A stretch of DNA of 64,000 nt from Branchiostoma floridae (GCF_000003815.2 NC_049985.1:2674970-2738969), one strand, 5' to 3'; positions 45,455 through 55,380 are shown, numbered from the stretch's first letter. Notes: generated from the letters alone by a model not told the origin. Program-made: numbers and translations.

Positions 45455-48400
45455 GTATTCTGAATCCCCTTCAATCTACGTAGAATTAATTTTACAGTAG
45501 TTTTTCAGTGTTTTTAGTTTTCAGTTAAAGCAATTCTATAGCACAATCTATGCATATTACTGTGAATGCAGAAACTTTAGTGGTGGTTTAATGTTTGCAG
45601 TTTTCGCGGTGGCCGCTTCAACGCAAACTTAAAAACCACTGCGAACATTTTTTCATGGCAGGAAGAGACTACAGTGCATGGTGCTATCACAAACTTAAAA
45701 ACACTGCGAAAAGTCCTTTTTCCCACTACCACGAAATCAAATCCCCGCAAACTTAAATGCATTCAAAGTATAATGAAGAGGTGGCCACTTGTACAAGTTA
45801 TGATGACCATCTACTATTATTAATACTTAACAATGAATAATTTTTATTTCTTTTTTTCTCTCCCAGATTCCTGTTTGACCAAGCAAAAGCAGTGCAGCAG
45901 GACTTCCACCTGCTGGTACACAGGGTCAGCCAGGACAGGGAGTTCCTCACCGGGTGTCTCAGGAGGTCAGGGGAACCACCTGTTTGTTTGTTTGTTTCTA
46001 TTTTACATTCAACAGTAAACAGCCTTTAAATGGAGGTCCTGTGTTTGGGAGAGCCACACTTCAAAGCACATCAAAGAATCCACCACAATTCAGGCTTGGA
46101 CAAGTCCACTAGCCCGATTGTCCCGGCCAAGTGAAAGTGTCCATCGGGCAAGTGAATGTCCTTCCCCACTTGTCCGATCGGGCAAGCAAGATTTTTCCAA
46201 AAATAGACCCATAATAAAAGAATTCCATTGCTGCACATCGAAAAAAAGTGAAAAATGTTAGTTGAATTTTAGGGCAAGCAGAAAGCTGGTTTGGGCAAGT
46301 AAATTTTGCATGTACTTGCCTGATAGGACAGGTGAATTTTAGAAAACTTGTTAAACCCTGCAATTATAAAAAAGAGTAGGGGTCCTTCCTGGTGTGAGTG
46401 GTTTAAAACCAACAGTCCTATGGCCGCACCTGGGGCAATTGCACTGTCGTATAGAGATCACCTAAGTTTGCACCAAATGGCAGCTGCTTCAGACCCTTGC
46501 GATTTACATATAGCCCCACCTATTGTAAGCTCCTTGCAATTCAGCCCCTGGCTGCAAAGAAAGAGTAGTCACCCCAACCAAAAATTAACAATAACAAACA
46601 GGCTAAAGGCAAAGTACACTACATGTAAGTATAGACTGTAAAAGACCAGACCGATAGGTTAGATCTACTCACACCACCAGGACATTTTACTACTGCTGTA
46701 ACAGTTATTGGTAACTTGTGCTGGGTTCTTAAATACACTGTATGCTCAATGTGTGACTTTCAGTTTACAATGTGTGTATGTATGTAAGTGTAACGATGAT
46801 ATCAAGTTTGCATGGCATTATAATTCCTTATGTCAGATATGTTTCCATGTTTATTTTAAATTGCAGTGTTATAAAGGTGGACAACTTCACTGCTAGGCTG
46901 TTCAGCATCTATGAGCAGGTGCAGGAGGAAGGTGTGGCTCAGGTAGGCATTTGTTTTACATCTATCAAAATCTGGTAACCTGCACATACACATACTAGCA
47001 TGTATATAGTAGTCTCTGTAGATGTAGCATGATACCATTTTCTTATATCAAATAGTGCCTTATCACTACTTAGCTTGTTTGAGCATAAATGTACAAGAAA
47101 AGACTTTCATTTCACGTCTTAGGGGAATATATACTATGAATTTTAGCTAAAACGTTTTACATTAAGCGTTTTGTTGGTTTTTAATTATAAGACTCATTGC
47201 TCTTTGCTTTTAGCAGTTTCTCTGCTTTCCAGTTTGTACGAATTTCGTAAAAATTGTACAACCTTTCATAGTGAAATCCTGTCATTTACCTTTAAGTTCA
47301 ATTTTTTTTTTAAATGTCTGTAGCCGATTCGTCTGGGAATATACAGATCAGACTACCTGTTGGGTTCCACCAGTAAGAGTGGTGTTGATGACACCAGTCA
47401 GAACACTGCCACGGGGCAGCTACAAATCAAGCAGACAGAGATCAACACCATTGCTGTTACTGGGGCCGGGTTCGGCGAAAAGATTGCCCATCTCCACAAG
47501 TATGGTCTTAAGAATGAAAGCTCCTCTATCTGTGTTGGTTTAGAGTAGTATTCATTGTAGAGTTCTGATTGAACCCACTCCTTTCCTTTAGAGTAGTACT
47601 TCTTCTGCATCCTTTTTTTCTCCCTTTCTAACTTTGATTTAGTTTTTCTTTTTATATTTCAGCCATACCATAGGTATGGTGAAATATATTGTATTCGTAA
47701 TGTTTCTTTCTTTCTTCTTTCTTTCTTTCTCCTGCCAAATCTTCAAATCGAATCAACTCCGCCGTTTTTTAACCGATTGACTTGAAATTTGGCACAAAGG
47801 TAGAGTAAGCCAATACCCTCAGGCGTTTTTTTCATTTTTTTCATATCTGCCTTTGAAATGATTTTATTGAGGTTTTTGTCAATTTTTATGTATATTTTGG
47901 GCTCCTGTACCCTGGTATTACAGCCGAATGACATGAAATTTGGTACAGAGGTGCCCTGATCATATGCCCACCCAGATTTAATAACAGTTTTGGTGTACGG
48001 TACAACAAAATGCTTAATTTTGCGATGTTTGGCCATTTTTTGACAAAAAAAGCACATTTTTGCCTCCTGTACCCTCGTTTTACAACCGAATGACCTGAAA
48101 TTTGGTATAAAAGTACCCTTAAATTTTGTGCGCATGAATTCAATAACAGTTTTTCCATACAGTACAACATAATGCTTAATATTGCAATTTTATGGCCATT
48201 TTTAGACAAAAATTGGACATTTTTGGCTCCTGTTCCCTCGTTTTACAACCAAATGACCCGAAATTTGGTAAAGGGGTGCTCTAGATATTTATCCAAATGA
48301 CCCATGTATAATTTTTGGCATGGAACACTTTAAAATGATATATTTGGGAATTTTTTGGGTCATTTTCCAATGGCCAAAGGGGTCAACGACCTCAAGGCCT

Positions 48401-51400
48401 ATTGTTGCATGAGGGAGATGGCTGAAATATGCTGTATTTGCTCTCAAGCAAATGTCGGCCTTTCTAGTTCTTTTTTCTTTCTTTCTTTCTTTTTTCTTTT
48501 TCCCTTTCTTTCCTCCTTTCTTCATGAATGTTTTGTGGCAAATTTTATTTGTAGCAAAGTTATTTTGTAACAAACAAGGTTGACTTAGATGTATCATTCT
48601 AAGTAGCACAGTTTCACTACTGTGTATGTAACTATTCCTCTAATTGTGTCAAGTGCAGTTTTTTTTTATTACATCAATCATCCACATATAGTTACACCCA
48701 TTATCTAATCCTTAGGCATGTACTGAGGCTTCTAGGTCTGACTGATATGAACAAGAATGCAAGTATCATGATTATCATTTATTAATAATCATTACTTATC
48801 AAATCAAAGTCATTCATTTATTTATTTTTTGTTCATTACATTATATACATTTTACATTATATTTACATTTTACATTCATTAATAATCATTACTTATCAAA
48901 TCATAAGTCATTCATTCATTTTTTTGTTGTGTCAATCATTACATTATATTTACATTTCAGTTCCATGTTTTGAACTGTAAAATGTAACGCTAGTCCACCT
49001 TGATCCGCAGGGTAACCTAAATGTATATTCGTCGTTATCAGACAGTGGTTTTAAATGACAATATTTCGGAAATATTGCAATTTGAATCCACTGTCCATCT
49101 ACTTGATATCCCTAGATACCCTGTTTTTAACAACAACGGATATAGGTTAACCCGTGGATAAAGGTGAACTAGAGTTACATGATTGTGTTTCCATTGTGTT
49201 CGGTGTATTAACTGCTCACTCTACAGTCTTGCTACATTAATTCAACAGATTCCAGATAACAGAGCTCTGGACCAGAATGTGGATGGCTTAATTGCAGCAT
49301 GGGAGCAGTATGGGTCCAAGAAGTATGTTTTCACTTCTTTCTTTGTATACTACATGAATATCATTTTACATCAGATTCTACTAATTACCTCAGGTTACAT
49401 TTTCACTAGCGTTTGTGTGTGTGTGTGTGTGTCTGTCAACAAGATAATTTAAGATCGGCTGGGTGGATTGGTCTCATACTTGGTGTGTTGGTGGGGTGTG
49501 ACAAACACTGGAAATGATTAGATTTTGTGCCCCCTAGCAATTTTCCTTGGTACTGCAGTGGAACTTCCAGTTTTGATATCTCGCGTTTTGACCAAGCTAT
49601 GGTCACGATTTGGGGTGTTAGATAGCTCTTTAATGTTCTAAAAGTATTTTGTATTTCAAATTGTCAATTTTAACTTGTTTGTGTTCAAACTGTCTCTCAG
49701 GGCCATCATCGTGTTTGTAGTTGAGGAGGAGCGATGTGGCCGCGTCTTCAACCAGCGACTGATGGAGTTCACCATAATGGAAAGGTACGAAGCCAAGTCT
49801 TTAACAGCGACACTTTAACCCTCCAAAGAAATATAATATCTTTAAATTGGAAGAAAAAAAGATTGTCAACAATGTTAGGTCTTCTATGGATTTTGTATAA
49901 TGCCAAATCGATGAAATACAATCACCCAAGAAGGTAGCATATCATCTTGGCCCGTTCTTTCGGCTAAAACCCAAATCAGTCTGTATTATCAGCTAAATAG
50001 CGGCAGTGGCCAGTTCTGTCCTACTAGTGCTGTTTTTGATGGAGGTGTTTGAAATAGAACCATGATTGAACAGGGGGTGGGGCTTCGGGATAAGTTTTCT
50101 TTAGTTTTATATTTTTCTACTTTGGGTATTAGCTGTGTCAGGAGAGAAGTTTCCCTGGACAGTCTATATAATAATGTGATCTTCTATCTTCTTAGAAACC
50201 CCAGTATTACAGTGAAGAGGTACGACTTGAGGCAGATAGAAGAGGAGGGCGAGTTGAAACCAGACAAAACACTTTTCATGTGAGTATAAACTTAAAGGCA
50301 GAGCACTGTGCTCTCTGTCACAATCCTTAAAAATTGATCATCATATACAGATTTGTTGACAGCTGAAACATCCATAAATGAGAAAAATGTGATGGCATGT
50401 GAACACTTTCAAAAAATGATTTAGTATGTTGGAAATAACAAGGTCATCTTAGGAATCAGTTACTGGCCATTAACCTTAAAAGTATCAATTTTGATTTACC
50501 ATATGAATACCAAGATGATCAGGGACTACTAGTACTGCTGAGGTCTAAGCTTTCAAGTTGATTTTGGCTACGAGGCAACAAATCTGAATTATTTTGCTAC
50601 AGCTGTAAATGATTTTCCAGCTTTAATTTCCGTATTTTCCTTTACGTTGACTACACTGATTACTGAATGTTCCATTTCAACATTGTATGTTTCATTTTCT
50701 GGGTTGTTGCATAAGTTTTAAATGTTATCATTTGTATTTAGTCAATGTTTGACTCCAGAAAGAAGAGTGTAAGCTGTATATAAATGGAAATCTCAATAAA
50801 ACAAACAAACAAACAAACAAACAAACAAACATTCAAACAATTGTTCTTACAGACGTGGGTCAGAAGTTGCTGTTGCCTATTTTAGAGTTGGTTACTCCCC
50901 TGAACACTATCCAACATCAAAGGTGAGATACAGCAAAATGCAGTCTTCATATTGACTAAATGTTGTATGATGTGATTTCAGTTCACACTAAATGAGTTGC
51001 AACATGCTAAATTGTAAATGAGTTTGAATGTGGTGTGTGTCAGCGCAAAGTAGAGTCTTTGAATGGATCCAATTCTCCAAATGTTAACAAAGAAAGCAGT
51101 CTGACAGACAGTGAGTCTAAAAATCCAAAAAGTGTAAACTCGTGTATTTCCAGAAAATCTAGATTTGAACACATCTGAGTAGATCACAACTATGTGTTAG
51201 TACAGTGCTAAACTTAATTGTGAGTTTACCATTTACGTTGTGAAGCGATTAGTAGTAGTAGTAGTATCCATTATTTGATTGGTCATCAGTATTGATCCTG
51301 AAGAAGACGACAGTGGCCATTGAAAATTTGATCTGTATACACCTTTGTGTTGGAAGAAAGTTTAGCATTGTACTGTAAATGCAGAAATTTTTGAGGTACA

Positions 51401-54199
51401 TGTAGTTTTATGTTCACGGTTTTTGCGGTGACCACTTTTTCCATTAACTAAAGACTGCAGTCAATGGCACTACCGTGAACTTAAACCACTGTGAACACTC
51501 CATTTTCCCGCTTCCGCGAAAGTAAATCCCCGCGAACTTAAGTGCATTTACAGTACTATGATTGCTACCAACACAGATGAGCTTCCCTGATGCATACAAT
51601 GTATAATTGGGTTACACAGGAATGGAGTGCCCGTCTGAAGATGGAGAGATCCAGAGCCATCAAGGTCCCCTGTATAGCCTACCACCTGGCAGGGACTAAG
51701 AAAGTGCAGCAGGAGTTAGCCCAGCCGGGTGTGCTGGAGAGGTTTCTGGACGACCCGAAGGCTGTGGACAGGGTTAGGGCAACTTTTGCTGGACAATACA
51801 CTCTGGAGATTGTGAGTATTGTTATAATATCGTTATACTAGACTTGTTTGAAGCTTAGACAGAATTACTTTTCTACAAGCATGTTGGATTGTGGAATGGG
51901 AGTCTTTTGGGCAACTTTTGCTGGGCAATACACACTGGAGATGGTGAGTCTTGTAACTTTTAAGAGTCAGACTGTTTGACAATTTATGAAGCCGAGATAC
52001 TCGTGTATACAAGATTTACTTTTCTATGAGCATGTTCCATCGTGGAATGGGAATCAGTGTCACCAAGTTAAGTAGAGGCATCCTGGTTGGCATCCAACAG
52101 GTTGTTCAGTGTAATGTAACCAGATGTTGCCATGAAACGTGTTTGTGAAGCTGGTGTGTTACGCCGAGTGGAAGTATGGCTAAAGTATACAGAATACAGA
52201 AGCTGGTATGAGAGAACCTACTAGTACTAGGTTACAGTACTGGTACTGATACAGCAGTTGGACCAGGTGTGTCAAATGAAAAATGTTTTACTGCTTTAGG
52301 CCACACCAATTTAATTTCTTGGTTCACGGATTCGCTCGCTCCTATTTTTTGGAAAAAAAATAATAAAAATTACCATTCAGCAAATTTTCACAATTACTGA
52401 AACCATTCACCAACTTTCTGGTGTAGCAAATTGGCCTTTATATTATAAGCTCCTTAAAGTGTGGGTACAGGTGCTGTTACTGTACAATAATATTGTTTTT
52501 GTACTTTTTTCAAGCTGAAAACTTTTTTTCTTTATGTTTTGGATTAGCCGTTACCTTTACCCCAACCATTTTACAATTTTTATTTTTATTTCGCCCTTTC
52601 GCTCCATATTTTTTATGAAAAAATCCGTGAACCAAGAAATTAAATTGGTGTGGCCTTATGTTAAGAAGTCAAAGGAGGCTGGATGAAAACTGCTGTAAAA
52701 AGACTGAAGTAAATCTCTCTTTATCATTCAGGGTTTGGAGGGAGATAAGACAGTACAGATGGCAACCACAAATCCTCAAGATTACGTCATGAAGCCACAG
52801 AGAGAAGGGGGAGGTAGGAACTATCATTTCTAGTGAACAAACTCCTATTGAATCTCTAAGACTTTATCAATAATAAAGGCCACAGTGACCTAATTTTAGG
52901 GATGACATCCGTGCACGCACTGATTTTTGCCTATTCCAAAGAAAAGAAAAGAAAAGAAAAGAAAAGAAAAGAAAAGAAAAGAAAAGAAAAGAAAAGAAAA
53001 GAAAAGAAAAGAAAAGAAAAGAAAAGAAAAGAAAAGAAAAGAAAAGAAAAGAAAAGAAAATGAACTGTGGCCACATGTTACACAATAGCATCCCTGGTCA
53101 ATCAGAATTTTATGCCTGCGAGAGGATCATTCTGCTCTCCAGGTAAGGGGACACAGGGCATGGGGCCGCAGTACCCTTTAACCTACCAGATTGCACTACT
53201 CGTAGCTATTCGAAAAACATCAATTGAGGATGATTGGGATACCTTTAGCTTACATGTTACTTATTCTAACCTTGCTTGGACATTTTTGACAGGAAACAAC
53301 ATTTTTGGAGAGGACATCAGGACCCTCCTGAACAAACTGGGAGACTCTGAGGAGAGAACAGCCTACGTCGTGATGGACCGTATCCACCCTGCTGTGGTAC
53401 CTAACTACCACATCAAGGCTGGCCAGGAGCCCAAACTGCTGCCATCCTTTTCTGAACTGGGCATCTTTGGGGTCTTCATGGCGTAAGTGTAGCCTCTACC
53501 AGGTCTTCTCATACAATCTACATAATTTATCTATCTATCTATTGACATCTAGATTTTCTTTAGCCAGTGTAGATCAGCCTCATGACTTTGTATTGCTTTT
53601 AAGTAGTGCCATGGACATACATTCTGTACATAATATATTAATGCAATGCAAGTAAGAGAATTCATCTAAGTACGCTGTACATGTACATTTTGTACATACA
53701 ACCAAGTATCAAATCCAAATCAGATGATTTACCAAAATCATCAATAAATGGTTTATTGGATTTGTTTCACTTTCATTTACATTTCTATCATACTCTTTAC
53801 TCTTTCATTGACTTTCATTATACTACTGTAGATGCATCTAAGTTCGCGGGGATTTAATTTCGCGGTAGCAGGAAAAAGGACTTTTCGTGGTTGTTTTAAG
53901 TTCGCGGTAACACCATAGACTGCAGTCTAATATCATAATTGAAAAATGTGCGCGGTGGTTTTAAGTTTGCGGTGAAGTGGTCACCGCGAAAACCGCAAAC
54001 ATTAATCCACCGCGAACATTTCTGCATTTACAGTATACTTACAATCAAACATCAATTTTCTTAATATGTTTTCAGTGACGGAGACCGAGTGATCCACAAC
54101 AAGCAGACTGGGCACTACATGAGGACTAAGGACTCCTCAGCCACCGAGGAGGGGATAGACAGTGGAATCAGTGTTATGGACAGTCCATATCTTGTGTAA
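45282..54199 (+). CDS. GSS: Glutathione synthetase, complete gene of 12 coding exons
   Basis: ATP-dependent cytosolic enzyme that joins gamma-glutamylcysteine and glycine to form glutathione; the family is a homodimeric ATP-grasp fold. Exons 45282-45454, 45867-45965, 46867-46942, 47324-47499, 49227-49322, 49701-49784, 50196-50279, 50853-50922, 51620-51811, 52732-52813, 53293-53482 and 54076-54199 sum to 1446 nt: 481 residues plus TAA. All introns are GT..AG and all phases match. Signatures: YRSDY (124-127), EINTI (155-159), YFRVGY (274 = human Arg267), [10 protein letters not shown] (310-319), [10 protein letters not shown] (371-380), SELGIFGV and YMRTK (455-459). Oddities: EEGIDSG replaces the conserved DGGVAAG acceptor loop, NTIAVTG replaces NTISASF, and about 12 residues are inserted near 130-146. 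The start chosen is the first ATG of the frame and fits the family N terminus. No clear poly(A) signal was found. Confidence 0.95.
45560..45778. mobile_element. MITE of the CTGTAAATGCA family, copy A (GSS intron 1)
   Basis: Begins CTGTGAATGCAGAAAC and ends ACTTAAATGCATTCAAAG, flanked by TA. Arms contain 'gcggtggccgcttc' and 'ccactgcgaacattttt'. The TA flank suggests a Tc1/mariner-type non-autonomous element. Confidence 0.65.
45867..45965 (+). CDS. GSS: GSS coding exon 2
   Basis: Acceptor TCTCCCAG|ATTC, donor GGAG|GTCAGG. Encodes [20 protein letters not shown] and on to FLTGCLR, the helical N-terminal segment that aligns with human LLEQAYAVQMDFNLLVDAV. Confidence 0.95.
46020..46570 (+). mobile_element. 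SINE interrupted by a MITE (GSS intron 2)
   Basis: The left part (TTTAAATGGAGGTCCTGTGT, 46026-46095) and the right part (46362-46565, 'ggccgcacctggggcaattg', 'tgcaattcagcccctggctg') are the body and tail of the 19925-type SINE. The middle is a separate element (see 46098-46360). The tRNA head is absent. Confidence 0.7.
46098..46360. mobile_element. hAT-like MITE inserted in the SINE
   Basis: Starts CAGGCTTGGACAAGTCCACT and ends AACTTGTTAAACCCTG. The ends are imperfect inverted repeats of CAGG(G)..ACAAGT type. Internal 'gggcaagtgaa' and 'cttgcccgat'-like words repeat. A clean target duplication is not evident, so family assignment is tentative. Confidence 0.5.
46867..46942 (+). CDS. GSS: GSS coding exon 3
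   Basis: Acceptor ATTGCAG|TGTT, donor CTCAG|GTAGGC. Encodes [20 protein letters not shown] then EGVAQ, aligning with human [20 protein letters not shown]. Confidence 0.95.
47324..47499 (+). CDS. GSS: GSS coding exon 4 (substrate-site exon)
   Basis: Acceptor GTCTGTAG|CCG, donor CACAA|GTATGG. It carries GIYRSDY (Arg124 = human Arg125) and QTEINTI (Glu155 and Asn157 = human Glu144 and Asn146, Mg/ATP contacts). After EINTI the sequence reads [10 protein letters not shown] instead of the usual S-A/S-S-F-G-G. An insert ([17 protein letters not shown] region) lengthens the loop before it by about 12 residues. Confidence 0.95.
47660..48500. repeat. Repeat element with internal 165-bp tandem units (GSS intron 4)
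   Basis: Opens with the hairpin CCATACCATAGGTATGG and a CTTT-rich run. Three to four units follow with 'cctcctgtaccctcgttttacaaccgaatgac.tgaaatttggt' and 'ggccatttttgacaaaaa'. It closes with another CTTT-rich run near 48470-48520. Open frames of 105-130 codons on the - strand are repeat translations. Confidence 0.75.
48980..49180. mobile_element. Palindromic fold-back MITE, copy 3 (GSS intron 4)
   Basis: TGTAACGCTAGTCCACCTTG at the left and GATAAAGGTGAACTAGAGTT then ACA at the right, with an inverted centre (AATATTTCGGAAATATT). Third full copy of the 4881/7804 family; it ends 46 bp before GSS exon 5. Confidence 0.8.
49227..49322 (+). CDS. GSS: GSS coding exon 5
   Basis: Acceptor CTCTACAG|TCTT, donor AAGAA|GTATGT. 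Encodes [20 protein letters not shown] then [11 protein letters not shown], the counterpart of human LALGIAKAWELYGSP. Confidence 0.95.
49420..49680. repeat. Dispersed repeat fragment (GSS intron 5)
   Basis: 'gccccctagcaatttt', 'ccttggtactgcagtggaacttcc' and 'ttttgatatctcgcg' match parts of 62160-62360. Same dispersed family, diverged. Confidence 0.6.
49701..49784 (+). CDS. GSS: GSS coding exon 6
   Basis: Acceptor GTCTCTCAG|GGCC, donor GAAAG|GTACGA. Encodes [20 protein letters not shown] then MEFTIME, aligning with human [20 protein letters not shown]. Confidence 0.95.
50196..50279 (+). CDS. GSS: GSS coding exon 7
   Basis: Acceptor CTTCTTAG|AAAC, donor TTCAT|GTGAGT. Encodes [20 protein letters not shown] then KPDKTLF, aligning with human IHVIRRTFEDISEKGSL. 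Confidence 0.95.
50740..50852 (+). mobile_element. Retroposon tail beside exon 8
   Basis: 'gtgtaagctgtatataaatgg' then CTCAATAAAACAAACAAACA, an AATAAA word followed by about nine ACAA units. The tail ends within 20 bp of the exon 8 acceptor, so it abuts the polypyrimidine tract. Confidence 0.45.
50853..50922 (+). CDS. GSS: GSS coding exon 8
   Basis: Acceptor TTCTTACAG|ACG, donor TCAAAG|GTGAGA. Encodes [20 protein letters not shown] then TSK. It contains the Arg equivalent to human Arg267 (YFRDGY), with Asp268 changed to Val. Confidence 0.95.
51373..51553. mobile_element. MITE of the CTGTAAATGCA family, copy B (GSS intron 8)
   Basis: CTGTAAATGCAGAAATTTTT at the left and ACTTAAGTGCATTTACAG at the right, flanked by TA. 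It ends 66 bp before exon 9. Confidence 0.8.
51620..51811 (+). CDS. GSS: GSS coding exon 9
   Basis: Acceptor GTTACACAG|GAATGG, donor GAGATT|GTGAGT, phase 0 at both ends (64 codons). It carries [20 protein letters not shown] and [13 protein letters not shown], nearly identical to the human GTKKVQQEL and RATFAGLYSLD segments. Lys313 corresponds to human Lys305 (ATP contact). Confidence 0.97.
51895..52060 (+). pseudogene. Duplicated 3' end of GSS exon 9 with its donor
   Basis: GGCAACTTTTGCTGGGCAAT then ACACACTGGAGATG|GTGAGT (51909-51947) repeats the last 36 bp of exon 9 and its donor. Following intron DNA ('agatttacttttctatgagcatgttcc.tcgtggaatggga') repeats 51860-51903. There is no acceptor, so it would not be a stand-alone exon; the donor is an alternative only if the exon were extended. 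Confidence 0.85.
52299..52655. mobile_element. Harbinger-like MITE (GSS intron 9)
   Basis: GGCCACACCAATTTAATTTC at the left and its inverse GAAATTAAATTGGTGTGGCC at the right (inverted repeat of about 33 bp extending into AATCCGTGAACCAAG). TTA is duplicated at 52296-52298 and 52656-52658. A 3-bp TWA duplication is typical of PIF/Harbinger. Related ends occur near 13641, 30587 and 38700. Confidence 0.85.
52732..52813 (+). CDS. GSS: GSS coding exon 10 (glycine-rich ATP loop)
   Basis: Acceptor CATTCAG|GGTTTG, donor GGGGGAG|GTAGG. Encodes [20 protein letters not shown] then KPQREGGG. Lys371 and the Gly triplet correspond to human Lys364 and the ATP-grasp G-loop, fully conserved. Confidence 0.97.
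52941..53060. repeat. (GAAAA)24 microsatellite in GSS intron 10
   Basis: 24 uninterrupted GAAAA units (120 bp), starting 127 bp after the exon 10 donor. Strictly purine on one strand. The reverse strand gives a false Phe/Ser-rich frame. Confidence 0.98.
53293..53482 (+). CDS. GSS: GSS coding exon 11
   Basis: Acceptor TTTTGACAG|GAAAC, donor ATGGC|GTAAGT. Starts [20 protein letters not shown], ends [11 protein letters not shown]. Human counterparts: [20 protein letters not shown] and [10 protein letters not shown]. Confidence 0.97.
53826..54033. mobile_element. MITE of the CTGTAAATGCA family, copy C (GSS intron 11)
   Basis: CTGTAGATGCATCTAAGTTC at the left and AACATTTCTGCATTTACAG at the right, TA flanks; opposite orientation to copies A and B. 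It ends 42 bp before exon 12. Confidence 0.8.
54076..54199 (+). CDS. GSS: GSS terminal coding exon 12 (acceptor-substrate loop)
   Basis: Acceptor GTTTTCAG|TGACGG; TAA at 54197-54199. Encodes [18 protein letters not shown] (Arg457 and Lys459 = human Arg450 and Lys452), then [20 protein letters not shown] and LV. The loop reads EEGIDSG where human has DGGVAAG. Confidence 0.95.
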
Positions 54200-54209
54200 T
54201 GCACACATG

Positions 54210-54895
54210 CAAATATTCCAACAGAATATATTCAGTTCTTCAGTTTTATAACATTCTGCCTAACGACATAATTTTGTTTTCTGATTTACAAATCAGGAGA
54301 AATCTATCCTCCAACCAATGATTGCATCAAAACTTCCAACTTTCCTTGAGACAAAAACTCCCATCTGAACATTTTTAGTTCTTCAGCTTCATAATATTCT
54401 GCCTAACGACATAATTTTGTTTTCTGATTTACAAATCAGAAGAGATCTATCCTCCAACCAATGATTGCATCAAAACTTCTAACTTTCCTTAAGACAAAAC
54501 TCCCAACTAAACATTTCAGTTCTTCTGCTTCATAATATTCTGCCTAACGACATAATTTTGTTTTCTGATTTACAAATCAGGAGAAATCTATCCTCCAACC
54601 AATGATTGCATCAAAACTTCCAACTTTCCTTAAGACAAAACTCCCAACTAAACATTTCAGTTCTTCTGCTTCATAATATTCTGCCTAACGACATAATTTT
54701 GTTTTCTGATTTACAAATCAGGAGAAATTTATCCCTCCAACTAATGATTGTATCCAGCAATTTCTCTTTTTAAGACAAAACTTCGAACTATCCTTAAAAC
54801 AAAATTGCCAAACAGACTTCATAATATTCTGACTAACGACATTTCGTCTTCTGATTTACAAATCAGAAGAGATTTATCCCCCGCCCAATGATTGC
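54210..54895. repeat. Tandem array, period about 145 bp, right after GSS
   Basis: Four to five units carry 'cataatattctgcctaacgacataattttg' and TCTGATTTACAAATCAGGAG (near-palindromic TCTGATTTACAAATCAGA in some units), then 'ctccaaccaatgattgcatc'. It begins within about 20 bp of the stop codon, so the GSS 3' UTR probably runs into it. Confidence 0.9.
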
Positions 54896-55009
54896 ATCCA
54901 GCAATCCGAAAGGGCAAAAGGAAAATTACAGTGTTGATCAGAGAGAGAAAGAGAGGGAAGCAGTAAGTTGTGCCTAATGTCATGCACTAATTGGAAACTG
55001 TCAGAAATG

Positions 55010-55380
55010 GATGGCATAATTACCAGGATTAGCTGCGTGGTGCGAGAGAAATGAATCTACCTGACCCGACTCACCCCCGGAATTGGAAATAGAGGAAGAC
55101 TGAGGGCTGAGGGGAGCCGTCGTGGACAATAGCCAGTGAGGAATCAGTCAATTACCCGGACTCGGCAGTGGATCATTGGAAGTTTGATAAGCTTTCATTT
55201 CGAGGCGGTCGTTAGGCCGTGACAACGTGATCAATTGCGCCGCACGATTTCAGAAGAAGAAAATGGGACTGCTGACCTTTGACAGAAGTACGGTGTGTTT
55301 TGGGTCGTTCTTTAGACAAGCTCAAATGATCATTAAGCAATGGAAAAGTTTTTAAGCTTCCGCAAGTAACAATATTTAAG
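55010..55380. promoter_or_regulatory. Candidate conserved non-coding block 17
   Basis: GC-rich unique DNA (TGACCCGACTCACCCCCGGA, GGCGGTCGTTAGGCCGTGAC) with GGATTAGC at 55027-55034. Its right edge is the first unit of a two-unit duplication. Non-coding by inspection. Confidence 0.35.

Noticed and set aside
47743-48209. 105-130 codon - strand frames with repeated Cys/Lys words
   Set aside because: Repeats of the 165-bp units in GSS intron 4; the two frames duplicate each other.
51909-51947. Extra GSS exon
   Set aside because: It repeats only the 3' end of exon 9 and has no acceptor; the protein is complete and in phase without it.
52867-53091. Phe/Ser/Leu-rich open frame on the - strand
   Set aside because: It is the reverse translation of the (GAAAA)24 microsatellite.
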